Part shown: positions 8,795 through 17,148 of the stretch, in pieces
Layout of the letters: each line of letters begins with the position of its first letter
How positions within the stretch are numbered: position 1 is the first letter of the stretch
NCBI RefSeq assembly: GCF_024519455.1
Contig: NZ_JALJRY010000017.1
Span: 78,005-142,004 of the forward strand
DNA: 64,000 bases
Direction of reading: 5' to 3'
DNA from: Streptomyces sp. STR69
Lineage (GTDB): Bacteria > Actinomycetota > Actinomycetes > Streptomycetales > Streptomycetaceae
The notes under the pieces: generated by a model
Databases searched by the model: none
Seen by the model: the letters and a program-made list of their open reading frames with translations, nothing else
What the model was told of the DNA's origin: nothing
Translations under genes and position numbers: made by a program

Positions 8795-9442
8795 GTGAGC
8801 TTCTGGGAGTACCTGGGCAACCGGCATCAGCAGCTGCTCACCGACGCCTACCAACACGCCAGCGCGGTCTTCCAGTGCATGGTCGTGGCCACGCTGATCG
8901 GCGTGGTGCTCGGGGTCGTGACCTACCGGACCGAGTGGGCGGGCAACCTCGCCACCACGGCCACCTCGACCATTCTGACCATTCCGTCGCTCGCCATGAT
9001 CGGTCTGCTCATTCCGATCGTGGGGCTCGGCGTCCCGCCCACGGTGATCGCGCTGACCCTGTACGGCCTGCTGCCGATCGTCCGGAACTCGATCGTGGGC
9101 CTGCGCGGGGTCGATCCGTCCCTGGTGGACGCGGCGAAGGGCATCGGGATGTCCCGGCTGATGCGGCTGGCGCGGGTCGAACTGCCGCTGGCCTGGCCGC
9201 CGATTCTGACCGGAATCCGGGTCTCGACGCAGATGCTGATGGGCATCGCGGCCATCGCGGCGTACGCCTCCGGGCCCGGCCTCGGCAACGAGATCTTCCG
9301 CGGCATCGGCTCGCTGGGCAGCAAGAACGCCCTCAACCAGGTGCTCGCGGGCACGCTCGGGATCATCGTCCTGGCGCTGCTGTTCGACGCCGCGTACGTC
9401 CTGCTGGGACGGCTGACCATTCCCAGGGGGATCCGTGCCTGA
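8795..9442 (+). CDS. Glycine betaine/osmoprotectant ABC transporter permease (OpuCB/ProW-like)
   Basis: 215 aa, five or six membrane segments. The BPD_transp_1 EAA-type loop is visible (GLRGVDPSLVDAAKGIGMSRLMRLARVELPLAWPPI, about residues 102-137), where the permease touches the ATPase. The start GTG at 8795 (MSFWEYLGN) gives a normal N-terminus. It is the first of four overlapping genes forming a complete OpuC-type importer for betaine, choline or carnitine-like compounds at the cytoplasmic membrane; the exact substrate is not readable. It overlaps the ATPase gene by 8 bp. Confidence 0.9.
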   Translation: MSFWEYLGNRHQQLLTDAYQHASAVFQCMVVATLIGVVLGVVTYRTEWAGNLATTATSTILTIPSLAMIGLLIPIVGLGVPPTVIALTLYGLLPIVRNSIVGLRGVDPSLVDAAKGIGMSRLMRLARVELPLAWPPILTGIRVSTQMLMGIAAIAAYASGPGLGNEIFRGIGSLGSKNALNQVLAGTLGIIVLALLFDAAYVLLGRLTIPRGIRA

Positions 9443-10709
9443 GCGATCCGTGCCCGAGCGATCCGTGCCCGAGCCGGCGCCCACGACCTCCGGTGCCTCC
9501 ATCGAGCTGGAGAACCTGACCAAGCGGTATCCGGGCAGTCCGCAGCCGGCGGTCGACAGCGTCAACATGGAGATCAAGGCGGGCGAACTCGTCGTCTTCG
9601 TCGGGCCCTCCGGCTGCGGCAAGTCCACGACGCTCAAGATGATCAACCGGCTGATCGAACCGACCGGCGGCCGGATCCGCATCGGCGGCGAGGACGTCAC
9701 CGACATCGACCCGGTGAAGCTGCGCCGCAAGGTCGGCTACGCGATCCAGTCGAGCGGTCTCTTCCCGCACATGACGGTCGCCCAGAACATCGCGCTCGTC
9801 CCGAGGATGATCGGCTGGTCGAAGTCCCGGATCAGGGACCGGGTGGAGGAGATGCTCGACCTGGTCGGTCTCGACGCCGGTGAGTTCCAGGGCCGTTATC
9901 CGCGCCAGCTCTCCGGCGGGCAGCAGCAACGCGTGGGCGTGGCACGGGCGTTGGCGGCCGATCCGCCGGTGCTGCTGATGGACGAGCCGTTCGGCGCGGT
10001 CGATCCGATCACCCGCGACCACCTCCAGGACGAGTTGATCAGGCTCCAGCACGAACTGCACAAGACGATCGTCTTCGTCACCCACGACTTCGACGAGGCG
10101 ATCAAACTGGGCGACCGGATCGCCGTGCTGCGCGAACGCTCGCACATCGCCCAGTTCGACACCCCGGAGGCGATCCTCACCAACCCGGCGGACGACTTCG
10201 TGTCCGGGTTCGTGGGCGCCGGGGCCGCTCTGAAGCGGCTGAACCTGACCCGCGTACGGGATGTGGCGATCACCGACTATCCGACGGTCACGGTGGACGA
10301 CCCGCTCCAGACCATCTTCGACAGGCTCAGGGACAGCGGCACCAACGAGATCCTGCTGCTCGACAAGCGCGGCCGGCCCTACAAGTGGCTGCGGCGCGGC
10401 GACATGATGCGCGCCAAGGGGTCACTGGCCCGGGCCGGCACGCTGGTCAGCGACACGGTGACCCGGGACGCGACACTGCGGGACGCCCTGGAGGCCGTGC
10501 TCACGGACAACGCGGGGCGGGTGGCGGTGACCGGGCGGCGCGGCGAGTACACGGGCGTCGTCGACATGGAGACGCTGATGAACTCCGTGCACGAACTCCT
10601 GGAGGCCGACCGGCTGGAGGCGATGGAGGCACAGCACGAGCTGGAGGAGGCCCGGGCCCTCCAGACGCACGCCGAGCAGGAGGGCGCCGGAGGGGAGCGG
10701 GACACGTGA
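9435..10709 (+). CDS. Osmoprotectant ABC transporter ATPase (OpuCA/ProV-like) with CBS domains
   Basis: 424 aa. ABC domain: Walker A GPSGCGKST (about residue 56), signature LSGGQQQRV, Walker B LLMDEPFGAVD, switch VTHDFDE. After residue 280 there is a CBS-domain pair (VTVDDPLQTIFDRLRDSG, DTVTRDATLRDALEAVLTDNAGRVAV) that in related systems gates transport by ionic strength or cyclic dinucleotides. A Glu-rich tail follows. The start region is a 15-bp tandem repeat offering three in-frame GTG codons at 9435, 9450 and 9465; the first has the best upstream GGGG. It overlaps both flanking permease genes. Confidence 0.92.
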   Translation: MPERSVPERSVPEPAPTTSGASIELENLTKRYPGSPQPAVDSVNMEIKAGELVVFVGPSGCGKSTTLKMINRLIEPTGGRIRIGGEDVTDIDPVKLRRKVGYAIQSSGLFPHMTVAQNIALVPRMIGWSKSRIRDRVEEMLDLVGLDAGEFQGRYPRQLSGGQQQRVGVARALAADPPVLLMDEPFGAVDPITRDHLQDELIRLQHELHKTIVFVTHDFDEAIKLGDRIAVLRERSHIAQFDTPEAILTNPADDFVSGFVGAGAALKRLNLTRVRDVAITDYPTVTVDDPLQTIFDRLRDSGTNEILLLDKRGRPYKWLRRGDMMRAKGSLARAGTLVSDTVTRDATLRDALEAVLTDNAGRVAVTGRRGEYTGVVDMETLMNSVHELLEADRLEAMEAQHELEEARALQTHAEQEGAGGERDT

Positions 10710-11515
10710 CCACCACTCCCGAACTGGACGAGGAGGAGTCGGCGGCGGAGGCCCCCGTGCCACCGACTCCCCCCAAGCGGCGCATCACCTGGCAGAAGCT
10801 GACGATCCTGCCCGCGTTCCTGGTGGCGGTCCTGCTGGCGACCTGGCTGTGGTTCGACCAGGCCCACCTGGACGCGATTTCGGAGAACGCGCTCTCCAAC
10901 GGGCAGGTGAGCAAGGCTCTTTGGCAGCATGTCCAACTGACCGTGATCTCCACGTTCTTCGTGCTGATCATCGCGATCCCGCTGGGCATCCTGCTGACCC
11001 GCGGGGCGTTCCGGAAGGCCGCCCCGGTGGCGATGACCTTCGCCAACATGGGCCAGGCGACCCCGGCGATCGGCCTGTTGGCCCTGCTGGTGATCTGGCT
11101 GGGCACCGGGGAGAAGGCGGCCCTGATCGGCATCATCATCTACGCCGTCCTGCCGGTCCTCTCCAACACCATCGCGGGCCTGAAGGCCAACGACCCCACG
11201 CTCCTGGAGGCCGCCCGAGGCATCGGCATGTCCCAACTCGGCGTCCTGGCAAGGGTGGAGCTGCCCCTCGCGGTCCCGCTGATCCTGGCCGGTGTCCGAA
11301 CCGCCCTGGTCCTCAACGTCGGTACGGCGACCCTGGCGACCTTCGGCGGGGGCGGCGGCCTGGGCGTACTGATCACCACCGGCATCACCACCCAGCGGAT
11401 GCCCGTCCTGGTCCTCGGTTCCATCCTCACGGTCAGTCTCGCCCTGCTCGTGGACTGGCTGGCGTCGCTGGCCGAACTCCTGCTGCGGCCACGGGGATTG
11501 GAGGCGGGCGCGTGA
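10706..11515 (+). CDS. Osmoprotectant ABC transporter permease (OpuCD/ProW-like)
   Basis: 269 aa. A charged cytoplasmic leader (EEESAAEAPVPPTPPKRR) precedes about six membrane segments. The EAA loop reads GLKANDPTLLEAARGIGMSQLGVLARVELPLAVPLI. It pairs with the permease at 8795-9442 to form the heterodimeric channel. The start is GTG at 10706, overlapping the ATPase stop (GTGA), so translation is coupled. The end overlaps the substrate-binding gene the same way. Confidence 0.9.
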   Translation: MTTTPELDEEESAAEAPVPPTPPKRRITWQKLTILPAFLVAVLLATWLWFDQAHLDAISENALSNGQVSKALWQHVQLTVISTFFVLIIAIPLGILLTRGAFRKAAPVAMTFANMGQATPAIGLLALLVIWLGTGEKAALIGIIIYAVLPVLSNTIAGLKANDPTLLEAARGIGMSQLGVLARVELPLAVPLILAGVRTALVLNVGTATLATFGGGGGLGVLITTGITTQRMPVLVLGSILTVSLALLVDWLASLAELLLRPRGLEAGA

Positions 11516-12468
11516 AACGCACCTGTCTGGTGACGGTCGGTGCGCTGATCGTCGTCTCCGGCTGCGGACTGACCAGTGGCTCCCCGATGGTCGACGACGT
11601 CAGCCCCGGCACGGTCGGGCGGGGCGAGCCCCTCAAGGGCGCCCATCTCACCGTCACGTCAAAGGAGTTCACCGAGCAGCTGATCCTCGGCGCGATGATG
11701 GGCATCGCCTTCCAGGCGGCCGGCGCGGATGTCCTCGACCGGACCGGCATCCAGGGTTCGATCGGCGCGCGGGAGGCCGTCAAGTCCGGTGACGCGGACG
11801 GGATGTACGAGTACACCGGCACCGCGTGGATCACCTACCTCGGCAACAGCAAGCCGATCGCCGACCCGATGAAACAGTGGCAGGCGGTACGGGACGCGGA
11901 CCTGAAGAACGGCCTGACCTGGCTGCCTCCCTCCGACCTCAACAACACCTACGCGCTGGCCATGAACCAGGCCAACTTCAAGAAGTACGGCACGAAGACG
12001 CTGTCGGACGTGGCCGCGCTGGCGAAGAAGGACCCGGGTGCGGTGACGGTGTGCGTGGAGAGCGAGTTCGCCAACCGCGCGGACGGACTGCCCGGCATGG
12101 AGAAGGCGTACGGCATGGACATCTCGGCGAAGAACATCACGCAGATGGACACCGGGATCATCTACACCCAGGTGAAGAAGGGGAGTTGCACGTACGGCGA
12201 GGTCTTCACCACCGACGGCCGCATCAAGTCGATGAGCCTCGCGGTGATGGCCGACGACAAGAAGTTCTTCCCCAACTACAACGCGGCGCCCGAGATCAAC
12301 ACGAAGGCCCTGAAGAAGTGGCCGGCGATCGCGGAGGTCCTCGCCCCGGTCACGAAGAAGCTGAACAACACGGTGGCGCGGACGCTGAACGCGAAGGTGG
12401 ATGTCGACGGGGAGGATCCGCATCAGGTGGCGTTGGACTGGATGAAGGCGGAGGGGTTGGTGAAGTAG
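11512..12468 (+). CDS. Osmoprotectant ABC transporter substrate-binding lipoprotein (OpuCC-like)
   Basis: 318 aa. Lipoprotein signal MKRTCLVTVGALIVVSGCG with lipobox VSGC (Cys about residue 18). An OpuAC-type binding domain follows (TVTSKEFTEQLILGAMMGIAFQAAGADV...; DGMYEYTGTAW; ALAMNQANFKKYG). It captures substrate outside the membrane and hands it to the two permeases. The start GTG at 11512 overlaps the preceding stop (GTGA). It is the last gene of the four-gene operon. Confidence 0.92.
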   Translation: MKRTCLVTVGALIVVSGCGLTSGSPMVDDVSPGTVGRGEPLKGAHLTVTSKEFTEQLILGAMMGIAFQAAGADVLDRTGIQGSIGAREAVKSGDADGMYEYTGTAWITYLGNSKPIADPMKQWQAVRDADLKNGLTWLPPSDLNNTYALAMNQANFKKYGTKTLSDVAALAKKDPGAVTVCVESEFANRADGLPGMEKAYGMDISAKNITQMDTGIIYTQVKKGSCTYGEVFTTDGRIKSMSLAVMADDKKFFPNYNAAPEINTKALKKWPAIAEVLAPVTKKLNNTVARTLNAKVDVDGEDPHQVALDWMKAEGLVK

Positions 12469-12486
12469 CCCTGGGGGGCGGTGACT

Positions 12487-12546
12487 TACAAAGAAGGAGT
12501 TGCAAAGAAAGTGTTGCAACTGATCCTTTGCAACGCTACCTTTGTA
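12487..12546. promoter_or_regulatory. Symmetric multi-part operator upstream of the HTH gene
   Basis: A 60-bp array with perfect two-fold symmetry about 12516.5. The parts are TACAAAG (12487-12493), TTGCAAAG (12500-12507), a central GTTGCAAC (12513-12520), CTTTGCAA (12526-12533) and CTTTGTA (12540-12546). TTGCAA recurs every 14 bp. It ends 3 bp before the ATG of the ArsR-like regulator, so binding would cover its promoter and start. Autoregulation is inferred. Confidence 0.7.
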
Positions 12547-12549
12547 CGC

Positions 12550-13146
12550 ATGCCGGAACAGCCCGACTTGCGGAAGCTCGACGCCCGTTCGCTGCGCGGA
12601 CTCGCCCATCCCCTGCGGATGGAACTGCTCAGCGCGCTACGGCGGAACGGCCCCGCCACGGCGTCGATGCTCGCCGAGCGGCTGGGCGAGTCCAGCGGTG
12701 CCACCAGCTATCACCTGCGACAGCTCGCCACGCATGGCTTCGTCGAGGACGCGCCGGAGCGGGGCAAGGGGCGGGAGCGTTGGTGGCAGGTGGTCAACCA
12801 GGGCATCTCCATGGAAGAGGATCTGCACCAGAGTTCGGATCCGTCGGTGCGCGGAGCGGCCGAGGTGTTCCTCCAGGAGCTCGCCACGCAGCACGGCCGC
12901 GAGCTGTCGGCATGGCTGGCCACCCGCGACCAGTGGTTCCCCGCATGGTCGGACCACGCGATGGACCTGAGCGACTGGGAACTACGCATGACCCCGGCGC
13001 TCTCACGCGAACTCATCGGCAAGATCCACGAGTTGCTCAGAAGCTACAAGGACAACGAGGCAGCCGAAGACGACCCGGAAGCGGAGCAGGTCCGCCTCCA
13101 CTCGCATGTCTTCCCCATCACCACAGAGCGAAGGAAACCCCAGTGA
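12550..13146 (+). CDS. ArsR/HTH_20-type transcriptional regulator
   Basis: 198 aa. The winged HTH at residues 10-75 (LAHPLRMELLSALRRNGPATASMLAERLGES, SGATSYHLRQLATHGFVED) is of the ArsR/HTH_20 kind. No metal-binding Cys pair is visible. The C-terminal 110 residues, mostly helical, hold a Trp-rich patch (WLATRDQWFPAW) and resemble the effector part of YcaP/HTH_20 proteins. The start at 12550 was chosen because it opens homology and lies immediately after the symmetric operator. It is coupled (GTGA) to a 62-aa gene. Confidence 0.85.
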   Translation: MPEQPDLRKLDARSLRGLAHPLRMELLSALRRNGPATASMLAERLGESSGATSYHLRQLATHGFVEDAPERGKGRERWWQVVNQGISMEEDLHQSSDPSVRGAAEVFLQELATQHGRELSAWLATRDQWFPAWSDHAMDLSDWELRMTPALSRELIGKIHELLRSYKDNEAAEDDPEAEQVRLHSHVFPITTERRKPQ

Positions 13147-13331
13147 TCGACCCTGAGAGCCACCTCGCCCTGCACCACACTCGAGCCGCCGAACTCCGTG
13201 CCCAAGCCGCAGCCCACCGCCTTGCCCACGCGGCCAGGCCCCCGCGCGAATTCCGAACCCGCCTCGGCTGGACCCTCGTGGAGCTGGGTCTGCGTCTCGC
13301 CGCGACTGCTCCGAGGCCCGCTGTCGTCTAG
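13143..13331 (+). CDS. Small hypothetical protein coupled to the HTH regulator
   Basis: 62 aa (MIDPESHLALHHTRAAELRA...). GTG start overlapping the stop of the regulator gene. Ala/Arg/His-rich and helical, with no membrane segment. Small proteins of this sort follow MFS or HTH genes in many Streptomyces, but no function is known to me. Its stop codon overlaps by 2 bp the stop of the convergent protease gene. Confidence 0.6.
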   Translation: MIDPESHLALHHTRAAELRAQAAAHRLAHAARPPREFRTRLGWTLVELGLRLAATAPRPAVV

Positions 13332-14122
13332 CAGCCCGGCACGGAACCCTTGCCCGACTCCAGCGCCTCCAGGGCACTGACCGCGCCCTTCAGCGAGGTC
13401 ACCGCGACCAGTCGTAGGCCCTTGGGCAGTTCGGACTTGGCGTCCGAGCACTCGGCCTTCGGCACCAGGAACACCGTCGCCCCGTCGCGGCGCGCGGCCT
13501 GGGTCTTGAGGGCCACTCCCCCGACCGCGCCGACCGTGCCGTCGGTGCCGATCGTCCCCGTACCGGCGATGACGCGACCGCCCGTGAGATCGCCCCCGTC
13601 GCCGTCGCCCTTCAGCTTGTCGATGATCCCCAGGGTGAACAGCAGACCCGCGCTGGGGCCGCCCACGTCGGCGAGCGTGAGCGTGACCTTCACCTTCTTG
13701 TCGCTGAGGTTCAGATAGTTGAGCGCGGCCGTGGTCGCGTCGTCCTGCGACTCCTGCATCTGCTCCGTGTTGTGCTGCTCGATCTCCTTGACGCTGTTGC
13801 CGCTCGGATAGACCGAGTCACGGGGCATGACCGCTCGATCGGTGCGGAACCAGCTGTCGATCACATCGCTCAAGGAGACATGCTGATCGGGTCCGGTCGC
13901 CTCGATCGTCGTCATGCGCAACTGGCCGCTCGTCGTGCGCACCGGCGCCCCGGAGATCGTGATCACCGGGGTGCCCCGGTTCTCACCGAGCACGTTCGCG
14001 GTCAGACCGGGCTGCGCCAGCGAGAACGGCAGCGGCGCGAAACCCGCCGCGGCGAGCAGCGCCACGACGGGCAGGGCACAGACGGCTACGGCCCAGGGGC
14101 GCGTGAGGCGAGAGAGGAGCAC
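13328..14122 (-). CDS. Membrane-anchored Lon-like (S16) serine protease
   Basis: 264 aa. One N-terminal membrane segment (AVAVCALPVVALLAAAGFAPL) anchors an extracytoplasmic domain. The S16 active site is present: catalytic Ser in GGPSAGLLFTLG (about residue 165) and Lys in VGAVGGVALKTQAARRDGA (about residue 212). It resembles the YlbL/PDZ-Lon family but is shorter and lacks an obvious PDZ core. Substrate is unknown. It is convergent with the preceding gene (2-bp stop overlap). Confidence 0.82.
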   Translation of the reverse strand: MLLSRLTRPWAVAVCALPVVALLAAAGFAPLPFSLAQPGLTANVLGENRGTPVITISGAPVRTTSGQLRMTTIEATGPDQHVSLSDVIDSWFRTDRAVMPRDSVYPSGNSVKEIEQHNTEQMQESQDDATTAALNYLNLSDKKVKVTLTLADVGGPSAGLLFTLGIIDKLKGDGDGGDLTGGRVIAGTGTIGTDGTVGAVGGVALKTQAARRDGATVFLVPKAECSDAKSELPKGLRLVAVTSLKGAVSALEALESGKGSVPGC

Positions 14123-14187
14123 GGGATCAATCTAACGCGACGGTCACTTTCGGCCGGGCGCCGGTCACCCCACGCCCGTCAACGGCC

Positions 14188-14838
14188 TCAGCGCAGCGCG
14201 TCAGCGACCTCCCGCGCCGCGTCCACGACTCTCGGCCCCACCCGCTCGGGCACGGCATCGGCCAGCATCACCACACCGACGCTGCCCTCGACCCCCGTGA
14301 CCCCGAGCAGCGGAGCCGCGGCACCGCTCGCGCCCGCCTCCAACTCCCCGTGCGTCAGCGTGTATCCGGGCTCGTCCGCCGCCTGGTGCCGGGCGGCGAG
14401 GATCGCGCGACCCGCGGCTCCCTTGTCCAGGGGATGGCGGAAGCCGGCCCGGTAGGCCACGTGGTAGTCGGTCCAGGTCGGCTCGACCACCGCGACGGCG
14501 AGGGCGTCGGCCCCGTCGACCAGGGTGAGATGAGCGGTCGCCCCGATGTCCTCGGCCAGCGACCGCAGCGCGGGCAGCGCCGCCTCCCGTACGAGGGGGT
14601 GCACCTGGCGGCCGAGCCGCAGCACCCCGAGCCCGACCCGGGCCCGGCCGCCCAGATCACGTCGTACGAGAGCGTGCTGTTCGAGGGTGGCCAGCAACCG
14701 GTACACGACGGTCCGGTTGACGCCCAGCTTGTTGGACAGTTCGGTGACGGTCAGCCCGTGGTCCGTATCGGCCAGCAGTTTGAGGACGCGCAGTCCCCGG
14801 TCGAGCGTCTGGGAGGTCTCCGCGGTCACGACGCCCAC
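14188..14838 (-). CDS. IclR-family transcriptional regulator
   Basis: 216 aa. N-terminal winged HTH (RGLRVLKLLADTDHGLTVTELSNKLGVNRTVVYRLLATLEQ) and C-terminal IclR ligand domain (GATAHLTLVDGADALAVAVVEP...; FRHPLDKGAAGRAILA). The C-terminus is slightly shorter than the usual 250 aa. I recall an IclR-type regulator (HpdR, SCO2935) reported for hpdA in S. coelicolor; this gene has the matching position, but the identity is unchecked. Confidence 0.88.
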   Translation of the reverse strand: MGVVTAETSQTLDRGLRVLKLLADTDHGLTVTELSNKLGVNRTVVYRLLATLEQHALVRRDLGGRARVGLGVLRLGRQVHPLVREAALPALRSLAEDIGATAHLTLVDGADALAVAVVEPTWTDYHVAYRAGFRHPLDKGAAGRAILAARHQAADEPGYTLTHGELEAGASGAAAPLLGVTGVEGSVGVVMLADAVPERVGPRVVDAAREVADALR

Positions 14839-15231
14839 TCCTTAAGTGGTGAGGTCGGCGGCCCCCTCGCGGCGGATGCGTCACAGAGTCCCGTCAGTGA
14901 CGCGCTTCAGAGGCCGCCGATCGGCGAGGCGGCCCGGCTTGTCCGGGCCCAGTCGCTTCACGGCTGCGCTCCGCGGCGGCGCTGCCACGGGGCGTGTGCG
15001 TAGCGGGACACTAGCGAAGGGGGTTCGCTGAGCGGAAGTCTCCGTCCAGAATCCGGGCACTGACTGGTACGGACCGGTTCACTTGATGCCGTTATGCCCC
15101 GTCCCGGGGATCGATTCACCGGCCGACGGCGAGTGGGGGGTGCTGGAGGATGGGGTCATTTCTAACCACTGTCGCCGAATTTGACTGGTTAGAAATGACC
15201 CCAGCTTCCAGAGAGTGCAGGGTCGGATGGG
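14839..15231. other. Intergenic region with an 18-bp-arm inverted repeat
   Basis: 393 bp without a convincing gene, between the IclR start and the helicase stop. It must hold the IclR promoter. At 15151-15203 lies a perfect inverted repeat with 18-bp arms (TGGGGTCATTTCTAACCA) and a 17-bp spacer, listed separately. I see nothing else. Confidence 0.5.
15151..15203. terminator. 18-bp perfect inverted repeat downstream of the helicase
   Basis: Arms 15151-15168 and 15186-15203 are perfect reverse complements, with spacer 15169-15185. It lies 30-80 bp 3' of the helicase stop (minus strand), so a terminator is the simplest reading. The AT-rich inner arms and 17-nt loop are unlike the short-loop GC-rich terminators elsewhere in this window. 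Confidence 0.45.
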
Positions 15232-17031
15232 TCACTTCATGCGCGTGGCCCACTCCTGGACCTTCGCGATGCGCTGGCGCAGCTGCCCGGCCGTGGCCTC
15301 GGCGCTCGGCGGGCCGCCGCAGGTGCGGCGCAGCTCGGTATGGATGACGCCGTGCGGCTTGCCGGTCTGGTGGACGTACGCGGAGACCATGGTGTTGAGC
15401 TGCTTGCGCAGCTCCATCATCTCCTTGTGCGAGACGACGGGCCGCCGCTCGGCGGGCAGTTCGAGCAGGTCGGCCTGGTCGTCCGGCTTTCTGCGGCTGT
15501 GCGCGATCTGCCGGGCCTGCCGCTTCTGCAGCAGCATCTGCACCTGGTCGGGTTCGAGGAGTCCGGGGATGCCGAGGTAGTCCTGCTCCTCCTCGCTCCC
15601 CGGGTGCGCCTGCATGCCGAACTCGGCACCGTCGTAGAGCACACGGTCGAAGACGGCCTCGGACTCCAGCGCCTCGAAGGCGAACTGCTCCTGCTCGCCG
15701 GTGTCCTCGTCCTGCTCCTTGTTCGCCTCGTCCATCTCCTTCTCGGACTCGGCGTACGGGTCCTCCTCGCCCTCCTTCTTGGGCTTGTCGAGGGCGTGGT
15801 CGCGCTCGACCTCCATCTCGTTGGCGAAGGTGAGGAGGTCGGGGACGGTCGGGAGGAAGACGGAGGCGGTCTCGCCGCGCCGCCGGGACCGCACGAAACG
15901 CCCGACGGCCTGGGCGAAGAAGAGGGGGGTGGAGATGGTGGTGGCGTAGACCCCGACGGCGAGCCGAGGCACGTCGACGCCCTCCGACACCATCCGCACG
16001 GCGACCATCCACCGGTCGTTGCTCGCGGCGAAGTCGTCGATGCGCTTGGAGGCACCGGTGTCGTCCGACAGTACGACGGTCGCCTTGCTGCCCGTGATCT
16101 CGCGGATCAGCTTGGCGTAGGCGCGCGCGGAGTCCTGGTCGGAGGCGATGACGAGCGCGCCGGCGTCCGGGATGCCCTTCCTGACCTCGGTCAGCCGCTG
16201 GTCGGCGGCGCGCAGCACGCTCGGCATCCACTCGCCGCGCGCGTCCAGCGCCGTACGCCAGGCCTGACTGATCGCGTCCTTCGTCATCGGCTCGCCGAGC
16301 CGAGCGGCGATCTCGTCGCCGGCCTTGGTCCGCCAGCGCATGTTGCCGCTGTAGGAGAGGAAGATGACCGGCCGGACGACGTGGTCGGCCAGCGCGTTGC
16401 CGTAACCGTAGGTGTAGTCGGCGGAGGACCGCCGGATCCCGTCGTTCCCTTCTTCGTACGTCACGAAGGGAATCGGATTGGTGTCCGACCGGAACGGCGT
16501 ACCGGTCAGCGCGAGCCGCCGAGTGGCCGGCTCGAACGCCTCCAGACACGCCTCGCCCCACGACTTCGAGTCACCGGCATGGTGGATCTCATCAAGAATC
16601 ACCAGCGTCTTGCGCTGCTCGACGCGGTTGCGGTGCAGCATGGGCCGCACGCCGACGCCGGCGTACGTGACGGCGACCCCGTCGTAGTCCTTGCCGAGCG
16701 GCCCGGCGCTGTACTCCGGGTCGAGCTTGATCCCTATCCGCGCGGCGGCTTCCGCCCACTGCTTCTTCAGGTGCTCGGTCGGCGCGACCACGGTCACCTG
16801 CTGCACGACATGGTGGTGCAGCAGCCAGGAGGCGAGGGTGAGCGCGAAGGTCGTCTTACCGGCGCCCGGGGTCGCGACCGCGAGAAAGTCCCGTGGCTGC
16901 TCCTGGACATACCTCTCCATGGCCCCCTGCTGCCAGGCGCGCAGCTTGCTGGCGGTGCCCCAGGGGGCGCGGCCGGGGAAGGCCGGGGAGAGGTGGTGGG
17001 TGTTGGCGGAGGAGGCGGCGGTGGTAGTCAC
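15232..17031 (-). CDS. DEAD/DEAH-box superfamily 2 helicase
   Basis: 599 aa. Motif I ATPGAGKTT (about residue 54), motif II DEIHHAGDSKSWGEA (DEIH), motif III LTGTPFRSD, and in the second RecA fold SEGVDVPRLAVGVYAT and QAVGRFVRSRR (motif VI). A Glu/Asp-rich insertion of about 50 residues (KEGEEDPYAESEKEMDEANKE) lies in the C-terminal part. It resembles type III restriction/ERCC3-like helicases common in actinobacteria, role unknown. Stand-alone, with no nuclease neighbour. Confidence 0.88.
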   Translation of the reverse strand: MTTTAASSANTHHLSPAFPGRAPWGTASKLRAWQQGAMERYVQEQPRDFLAVATPGAGKTTFALTLASWLLHHHVVQQVTVVAPTEHLKKQWAEAAARIGIKLDPEYSAGPLGKDYDGVAVTYAGVGVRPMLHRNRVEQRKTLVILDEIHHAGDSKSWGEACLEAFEPATRRLALTGTPFRSDTNPIPFVTYEEGNDGIRRSSADYTYGYGNALADHVVRPVIFLSYSGNMRWRTKAGDEIAARLGEPMTKDAISQAWRTALDARGEWMPSVLRAADQRLTEVRKGIPDAGALVIASDQDSARAYAKLIREITGSKATVVLSDDTGASKRIDDFAASNDRWMVAVRMVSEGVDVPRLAVGVYATTISTPLFFAQAVGRFVRSRRRGETASVFLPTVPDLLTFANEMEVERDHALDKPKKEGEEDPYAESEKEMDEANKEQDEDTGEQEQFAFEALESEAVFDRVLYDGAEFGMQAHPGSEEEQDYLGIPGLLEPDQVQMLLQKRQARQIAHSRRKPDDQADLLELPAERRPVVSHKEMMELRKQLNTMVSAYVHQTGKPHGVIHTELRRTCGGPPSAEATAGQLRQRIAKVQEWATRMK

Positions 17032-17148
17032 GGTCTCCGTTTGGTTGGTAGGGCGGCTCGGCTACGTATGACAACCGGGCCACCCTACCGGCGGGCCGCC
17101 GGTGTCAACGTGCGGACGACGCCGGGGCGGGCGGGGATGGGACTGAGG

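Noticed and set aside
15150..15347. A small plus-strand gene overlapping the inverted repeat
   Set aside because: It starts within the inverted repeat, runs antisense to the helicase, and encodes Arg/Pro-rich sequence typical of shadow frames.
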